Assembly: GCF_029168945.1 (NCBI RefSeq)
Contig: NC_083604.1
Span: 12,578,812 to 12,642,811 of the forward strand
Source: Cannabis sativa
Lineage: Eukaryota > Streptophyta > Magnoliopsida > Rosales > Cannabaceae
Length of the DNA: 64,000 nucleotides
Reading direction: 5' to 3'
In this document: positions 57,165-64,000 of the stretch, one piece after another
How the letters are laid out: each line of letters starts with the position of its first letter
Position numbering within the stretch: the first letter of the stretch is position 1
The notes under the pieces: generated by a model
Told to the model about the DNA's origin: nothing
What the model saw: the letters and a program-made list of their open reading frames with translations, nothing else
The model's database searches: none
Translations under genes and position numbers: made by a program

Positions 57165-57635
57165 CTTTAGACAGCACAAATTCGGTAATTATTAGATTGG
57201 GTTGAATCATGTGGACCCACCCCAACGAAATTAAGCAATTTCTCACTTAAATGATATAGTGACACATTTTAATTGGGTATATGGAAGGTGCTGACTGGTG
57301 ACCGTGCTATACTATCGGTCGGTCTTAGTGGGTTTTGGTCTTGTCGCAACGACGTAGTTTTGAAGTCAAATCCTCTCTCTTTTTCTATTTGAGTTTTCGG
57401 GAAGAGTGAACCAGAATCGGGAACGGAGCTGGTCCGGCAGCCGGACCCGGTTTTGTTCAGAGAAACATAGTACTCTTGTTTCGTTAAAGTACGGTTGAAC
57501 TGTAGTTGATTTGATTCACTCTACCACCGGACACCGTCCGTACTTTGTCAACTTCAAATGATTGTCACTTGTTCCCTGGAGCAGTTCGCCCGGCTTTGAT
57601 CTTGTTTTTTTTTTCTTTTCTTTTTTTCAGCTGAA
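57165..57635 (+). promoter_or_regulatory. CAMTA4 proximal promoter and 5' leader
   Basis: 470 bp between the MITE and the start codon. No convincing TATA box; TATACTA near 57,308 is weak. A pyrimidine-rich CCTCTCTCTTTTTCT at 57,371-57,385 may mark transcription start. A long T/C tract ending TTTTTTTCAG (57,603-57,630) just before CTGAAATG looks like a splice acceptor, suggesting a leader intron, but I cannot place its donor. Confidence 0.4.
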
Positions 57636-60600
57636 ATGAAAGCGATGCAATCAGGTAAATACTAGTCGAAATAGATTTGTTTGATCATTTATGGTGAGAC
57701 AACAACCTTAATAAATTTCTCATTTTTTTTTCGATTGTTTCCAAAAGTAATTGTCATGGCCTTGTCCTGGTCCGGATTAAATTAGGAAGTTAAAAATTTG
57801 ATTACTCTTAGTGATTTGCAGATATTTCTTTATTTTATTTCGTTTTCTTTTCCTAACTCTTTGACTTTGAAGAATTTGTTTTCAATTTCTTGAAGCTTAT
57901 CGGGCACAGAAATGTTAATAATTGAGTTTAGTTTAATTAGTTAATTATTTAGCTTAGGGTTTCATGTAGAAGGTTTTGGATTTGGAACTGCACAGGTGGT
58001 TCATGTTATCTCTGTTATGTTACAATTTAGCATACTTCTTTGAAGTTTCCTTGGAATTTTTAGGTTGCTAACTTAGAGCATCTCCAATAATACTCTCTAT
58101 TTTTTTTAAGCTAAAAAACTAAAATAAAGTGTCATTTTTATTGTTGTTGCTCTAATCATGCTCCCTATCTTAGAGGGTATTTTTTGTATAGTTGGAGCTT
58201 ATTTTTTCAAGTCTCACTCCCTATTTTAGCTAAGGAGTGTGTGTAGAGAGCATAGTTGAAGATGCTCTGATAACAAAATCACTTCCTTTTGTACTCATTT
58301 TTTGTTAGGGATTATTTATGATGGAAGATTTTTCCAAACTTCAGTCATGATATATAGTTTTGTACTAAATTATTTCAGGGTATGATATTAATGATCTTTT
58401 TCAAGAAGCTCAAAGCCGTTGGCTGAAGCCTGCGGAAGTGCTCTTCATTTTACAGAACCATGAGAAGTACAAACTTACCCAGGAGCCGCCTAAAAAGCCA
58501 ACAAGTAACAATATTCACTTACACTTCTTTTCTTTCTATCTAATTTAGAAGTTGTGTGTGTTTATAATGTTTATGGTCTTAACTGGACTATTTCACAGGT
58601 GGATCTTTGTTGCTCTATAACAAGAGGATCCTTCGGTTTTTTCGTAGAGATGGCCATAATTGGCGTAAAAAGAAGGATGGAAGAACTGTTGGGGAAGCAC
58701 ACGAACGCCTTAAGGTCTCTTAAAACTGTCTATACTGATCAAAATATGGTGCATATAAATAATATTCAAGAGCTCAAATATGTTTGATTGTCCCAATTTT
58801 TCAGAATTTGTTTGAAAATTTCTAAAGTAAGTTATGCTGGAAATGTGGCGCATACTGGATTTATCATGTTAAATAGTATAATGATTCAACATATATAATG
58901 TGCAGTTGAACACTTTCATCAGTGACAGAGTGTTTTGGTACTGAATTGCACAAGCTCTGACTTCATATGTGCTCAGTTTATAACTTTGTTACGTGCTAAC
59001 ATGATTTATTCTGAATTTGATGAAATTCTATACTGAGTTTTTAAATTGAGAGATAACAAGATGCATGTTTGATTAGGTGGGAAATGTTGAAACTTTGAAC
59101 TGTTATTATGCGCATGGAGAAGAGAATCCCAGTTTTCAGAGACGTAGCTATTGGATACTTGATCCGTAAGTATTCTACTAATTTCGCTGTTATTTTGTGT
59201 CTGCTAAGTCATCATTCAAAAATATTTGTTGGTGTCAATTAGACTTAGGACTACACAAACATGTTTATTACAAAATGGCTATGCAATCTACATACCTGAT
59301 CTCTATTTAAAACTAAATTTGCACACTTACTAAGTATTATATAATTTGAATTACCTGTATTAGATATGTTCACATTTCCCTCTTAATTATATTGGCAGGG
59401 CGTATGAGCACATTGTTCTTGTTCATTACAGAGACATAACTGAGGTAATTTTTTAGATTGCTTTGCATCATCAATCCCTTGTCAGTTTTATTCATTAAAA
59501 AACATGCAACTGCCATCATTATAGCTGTGCTAGTCTCTTTACACCTTTATATGAATTATAATGGTAGTCTATCTATGGAAGCCAAAAGTTAAATTAAAAA
59601 ATAGAAAGAAAGCAAGTGATAAGAGAGAATGAAAGAAAGAGGAAAATTAAAATCTCTTTCTACTCTCATTACTAGAACTTCTGCCTAGCTTGCACATTTT
59701 ATCTAGACTTCCTTTTTTGAAGCACAGGAAAAGACGTTAACCTGGATCAGTAGATACACATTTCGTTGTTTAGCAGCTAACCACTTTGAAAGATTGTGAA
59801 ACATATTTTGTGGAAGCCAGTAGTTATTTGTTTGAGTTTCAAATCAACATTTGTGTTTTGGTGCTTTCCAGGGAAATTCCAGTTCTAGGTCGGGATCTGG
59901 CTCTGGCTCTGGCTCTGGCTCTGCTACTCAACTATCCCCAGAATCATTTTTGTCTTTCAGCCAGAGCCCTAGCCCCTCTAATACTCAAAATGCAGGATCT
60001 CTCTTTGTTAGTGATTATCAGAGTTATAGTCCAGGGTCAATAGAAGTTACTTCAGATTCAGTAATCCAATCAAATGGAAACGGGCATTATGACAGTATAG
60101 ATGGAACAGGAGGGATATTGAGTACAACACAGGGTGATGTTAATCAAGCTTTACGAAAACTTGAGGTGCAGTTAAGTCTAAATGAGGATAGTGTTAAAGA
60201 CTTCGAGTCACCTAGTAAGCTTGAAGATCCAAATGATCCAGATCTACTGGAATATGAAAATCAGATGTACAATCCAAATACGTTTTTAGATTTTAATGAA
60301 CCAGGAAATCTTGCAGTTGATCAATGCTATTCTGGATTTGATGGGGTGCCAGGTAACACACACAGGATATATATGATTCTTTGCTCTTCGGTTTCATTTT
60401 TTCTTTTTTTGTATTATTACGATTATGATTCATATATTTGTTCTCGTTCTCTTTTTTTTTTTTGGCTTACACATGTAATTTGTTTGCTCTGATTTTTACT
60501 TCTTGGCACATATAACCAAAAATTTATACCCAATTGTACCAAAAGCAGCAAGCAGAATGTGATTTGATTATTTTCACTGAAGTAACCTATGCTAAATTAA

Positions 60601-63600
60601 ACATCAAGAACCAGAATTAAGAAAAAAATTCTCTATATGTTTTTTTTTTGGACTTGAATTCTGTACATGCTTCATGAAAATGAGATTGGTAGGATTGTAA
60701 AAATCTGAAGTTAAGAAAATTCTTCATCAAAGAACCAGTAAGGACCAAGTTAATGTGGATTCATTATCTTAGGTGACAGTGGTGGAGATCATCGTCAACT
60801 TCTTGAGCATGAACATAGGTATGGAGGAAAGGAGTCTGTATCCTGGAAAGAGATGCTTGACTCGTGCAATATTTCTTCAGGTGTTGAGTGCCAGAATAAT
60901 CATGCATTGTTGAATGGAACTGTGAGTCCCTGATGAATTTTTACAGGCTGTAATTTTGTATTCCCTTGTGACAGATTTTCTTAGTTATTTTATATGCCTT
61001 CTTAACTGCTTGTCCCATTTGTAATAACATTAATCTTAATGCACTGAATAAAAACAATTGAACTGTTGACGTCATTCTACTTTGGCAGCACGTAGAATAT
61101 ACAAGAAATGGACCAACTGAAGAGCAGGAATACCTTCAATGGCAGAAATCCAGTAGTAGCATTGTTGATAATGGTATGATACATGCAAATAGCCCCTTTT
61201 ACCATTATTTTAATTTTAATTTGGTGAAAGCTCCAACAAGTTGACAATGTCCATGTGTTATCAGCTTCCTCAGTGATGTGTCAAGAAGTTGACCATCTTA
61301 AAATTTCTTCATATCCATCTTCATCAAAAGTTCTTGACACCAATTCAGAATATTATGCTATGTTGTTTGATCAAGGCCAAACTGGACCACTTGAATCAGG
61401 TGTAAGTCTGACTACTGAACAAAAGCAGAAATTTACAATTCACGAAATATCTCCAGAATGGGGGTATGCCACTGAGGCTACAAAGGTATATATCATACAA
61501 GATCATGTTCTTCTTTCTAATTTCAACCTGTTAACAAACCAGCGGCCAATACAAGCATCTCCTGATGTTTCTTTATCAAGAAAATAAGAGTACTTTATCC
61601 TTGCCTTATTTCACTTTTCTCTTTTAGAGAATGTTTGATATCTATTGCGGTGCATATTACATACTAGCACAGATGAATATGTTTCTTCCAGTGGAGTCTG
61701 GATGATTTTTTTTTTTTTTTTTTTTTTTTTTGTAAGGGTGGAGTCTGGATGATAAATACACTGAAATGCAGAAATATCAACTTAGCTACCATACTGGTAG
61801 TTATGAGTTAGGGTTCAAAGCCTAAATTATGTATTTTGTATCCTTTTATGCAGATAATCATTGTCGGATCGTTTCTTTGTGATTCATCAGAATCTACATG
61901 GCATTGTATGTTTGGTGATGTTGAAGTTCCCGCTCAAATCATTCAAGACGGAGTATTACGTTGTGAAGCTCCTCCTCACCCTTCCGGGAAGGTGACTATC
62001 TGCATTACTGCTGGTAATCGACAATCGTGCAGTGAAGTCAAAGAGTTTGAGTACTGTCTTAAGCCTAGCAGTTGTGTTCAAGGTAATCCACCTTTGACAG
62101 AATCAACAAGGAGTCCAGAGGAGTTGCTATTACTCGTCAGATTTGTACAGTTGCTCTTGTCAGACTCATCAATGCCGAGAAGAGATAATAAAGTATTGGA
62201 TGCCCCTCAAAAATTGATAGCTGATGTAGATTCTTGGGATAGTCTAATAGAGTCTCTTTTAGATGGTAGTGGTACTTTATCTAGTACTATTAATTTGATT
62301 CTTGAAGAGCTTCTGAAAGACAAGTTACTGCAGTGGATATCTTCTAGATCCCAGGAGCAACAAGATCAGACAGGATGCCCATTATCCAAGAAAGAGCAAG
62401 GAATAATACATATGATTGCTGGGTTGGGATTTGAATGGGCCATAAACCCAATTCTTAGTTCCGGAGTGAGTATAAATTTCCGTGACATCAATGGATGGAC
62501 TGCTCTACACTGGGCAGCTCGCTTTGGAAGGTACTAGAAGCCATTTTCACTAAAAAACAAAACTAGTTCCTTCAACGCCTAAAACTGTTTTCTGGCATAC
62601 ACTAGCTTGATTTTGTGGCTATTGTCCTGTAAAATGTGTACATGTTTTTTTACTATTAACTATTCATCTGTAACAGGGAAAAAATGGTTGCTGCGCTTAT
62701 AGCTTCTGGTGCATCAGCTGGAGCAGTGACAGATCCATGTTCACAAGATCCAATAGGCAAAACAGCTGCCTCTATTGCAGCCTCCAATGGGCATAAGGGT
62801 CTTGCTGGTTATCTTGCAGAAGTGGCATTAACTAGCCACCTGTCATCCCTTACTCTGGAAGAAAGTGAGCTTTATAAAGGTTCTGCTGAGATTGAAGCTG
62901 AAAACACTATAAATAGTATATCAAAGCATGGCCTTATCGCCCATGAGGATCAGCTTTCCCTTGAACCTACTTTGGCTGCTGTCCGGAATGCAGCACAGGC
63001 TGCTGCACGCATACAGTCTGCTTTCAGGGCACATTCCTTCAGGAAACAACAGAAAGAAGCCATTGATTCTAATATAAATGAAGATGAGTATGGTTTCAGT
63101 TTGAACGATATTTCAGCAATGTCAAAGATGAAGTTCCGCAACCCACGTGATTACAATTCAGCTGCATTATCTATTCAGAAAAAGTATCGTGGGTGGAAAG
63201 GGCGCAAAGATTTCCTAGCACTACGCCAGAAAGTTGTCAAGATACAGGTACATCACTTTCATTTTTGTAATATTGGCTAAAAAGTATTGTTTGCAAGATG
63301 TTTTTAAATGAGGATCTTCTGTCCAACGAGTTTGTAAACCTTGCATTCCTTTGAACTCTAGACTGTTTTGAGCAAAGAACAAAACCTCATTTATTTATTT
63401 ATTAAAATGAATTGCAATTTATGAGTGTAGTTCATGGAAAAAGGGGGAAATAAAGTGTTAACTATCGTTCTAAGTAGTCTGTTAACTCATCAAATTATCT
63501 TATTTTCTGCAGGCTCATGTTAGAGGTTATCAAATTAGGAAAAGTTACAAAGTAATCTGCTGGGCTGTGGGAGTTCTAGAAAAGGTTGTACTAAGGTGGC

Positions 63601-64000
63601 GACGAAAAGGATCTGGTTTGCGTGGTTACCGGCCTGAGATAGACCCAATTGATGAAAGTGAAGACATTCTTAAGGTGTTCCGCAAGCAGAAAGTTGATGG
63701 AACAATTAAAGAGGCTTTCTCACGTGTAATGTCAATGGTGAAGTCCTCAGAGGCACGTCAACAATATATTCGCGTGTTTGAGAAGTATTGCCAGGTTAAG
63801 GTAATGAGTCACATTTTATCAGTAGATTGTAACTGTTTACAGGAATCTTGGATTTTACAAACTTATTCCATTATTACCCCAATGGGGTCCCCTTTGTATG
63901 AATGTTTCCTGCAGGCCGAACGTGGTGATGAGGGCATTGAAGCAGCAGCAGCAGCAGCATCGTCTGAACTTGCTGATTTGTACGGGTTAGAAGATGTGGA
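57636..64000 (+). CDS. CAMTA4: Calmodulin-binding transcription activator (CAMTA4-like), 3' end beyond window
   Basis: Thirteen exons in phase: 57,636-57,654; 58,379-58,504; 58,599-58,714; 59,077-59,165; 59,399-59,444; 59,872-60,352; 60,773-60,921; 61,089-61,173; 61,265-61,485; 61,854-62,530; 62,677-63,247; 63,513-63,800; 63,915 onward. About 984 codons are in the window. Residues 8-130 form the CG-1 DNA-binding domain (SRWLKPAEVLFILQNHEKY, NWRKKKDGRTVGEAHERLK, LNCYYAHGEENPSFQRRSYW split over exons). The TIG/IPT domain is at about 445-515, ankyrin repeats at about 625-725 (NGWTALHWAARFG), IQ motifs near 780, 835 and 860, and the calmodulin-binding helix (WAVGVLEKVVLRWRRK) near 877. CAMTAs bind CGCG-type promoter sites and respond to calcium-calmodulin in the nucleus. 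The short N-terminus fits CAMTA4 rather than CAMTA1-3. The stop codon lies beyond the edge. Confidence 0.9.
58076..58267. mobile_element. MITE in CAMTA4 intron 1
   Basis: Left GAGCATCTCCAATAATACTC and right, on the other strand, GAGCATCTTCAACTATGCTC form terminal inverted repeats of about 25 bp with a few mismatches. The flanking triplets are TTA (58,073-58,075) and TGA (58,268-58,270), an imperfect 3-bp duplication of Harbinger type. Length 192 bp, non-coding. The GAGCATCTCCAA start is a common plant MITE end. Confidence 0.6.
61691..61753 (-). repeat. Poly(T) tract bordered by 16-bp direct repeats in CAMTA4 intron 9
   Basis: GTGGAGTCTGGATGAT at 61,691-61,706 is repeated exactly at 61,738-61,753. 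Between them are 25 T and GTAAGG. It has the form of a retroposon target-site duplication around a minus-sense poly(A) tail with almost no body. Confidence 0.6.

Noticed and set aside
1..64000. CRISPR arrays, rRNA or tRNA genes
   Set aside because: Tandem repeats here lack short identical repeats with unique spacers; no tRNA or rRNA sequence recognised by eye on either strand.

Overview
The window is nuclear DNA from a flowering plant, most likely a eudicot. It has a multi-exon plant transcription-factor gene with GT-AG introns, plant-type LTR retrotransposons, a CACTA transposon, a LINE remnant and MITEs, and no bacterial-style gene layout. I cannot name the species. Roughly 1-55.8 kb is transposon sequence; the only host gene I can support is a CAMTA-type gene (calmodulin-binding transcription activator, CAMTA4-like) from 57,636 to the right edge, + strand, still open at base 64,000.

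Stack 1 (1-42.6 kb) is a four-deep nest resolved to the base by target-site duplications (TSDs). A tandem array of a ~217-bp unit (1-362 and 41,457-~42,600) was hit by a Ty1/copia-type element A (363-41,456, TSD GAAGG). The 3' LTR of A was hit by a Ty3/gypsy chromovirus D of Tekay type on the minus strand (9,475-40,250, TSD TATAG). The 3' LTR of D was hit by a Ty3/gypsy Tat-lineage element C (10,975-32,286, TSD ACAAT). The reverse-transcriptase region of C was hit by a second copia-type element B of the same family as A (15,268-25,054, TSD GCGAC). Hand-counted LTR divergence falls in the same order: A about 5%, D about 2.5%, C about 1.7%, B about 1%.

Stack 2 (42.8-55.8 kb) is a second four-deep nest. 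A minus-strand LINE fragment (42,781-44,332 and 55,445-~55,790) is split by solo LTR E2 (44,333-55,444, TSD GATAG). E2 is split by a CACTA (En/Spm) element (46,190-54,988, TSD ATA). The CACTA transposase gene is split by solo LTR E1 (49,231-52,191, TSD ATATA). E1 and E2 are the same family in opposite orientation.

None of the elements has an intact protein set. C comes closest: its gag-protease-RT-RNase H-aRNase H-integrase frame carries only five stops and one frameshift besides the B insertion. C also has an antisense gene between pol and the 3' LTR, with its own TATA-like box, three coding exons in matching phase, a putative transposase_28 (gypsy-type) domain and a coiled-coil tail. This is the most interesting coding structure in the window. 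The CACTA element keeps the two ends of a TNP2-like transposase and a five-exon transposase_24-like gene, both broken.

Between stack 2 and CAMTA4 are a possible Helitron 3' end, an Emigrant-like MITE (56,720-57,162) about 470 bp upstream of the CAMTA start codon, and a poly(A) tract flanked by a 14-bp duplication. Intron 1 of CAMTA4 carries another MITE, and intron 9 a poly(T) tract flanked by a 16-bp duplication.
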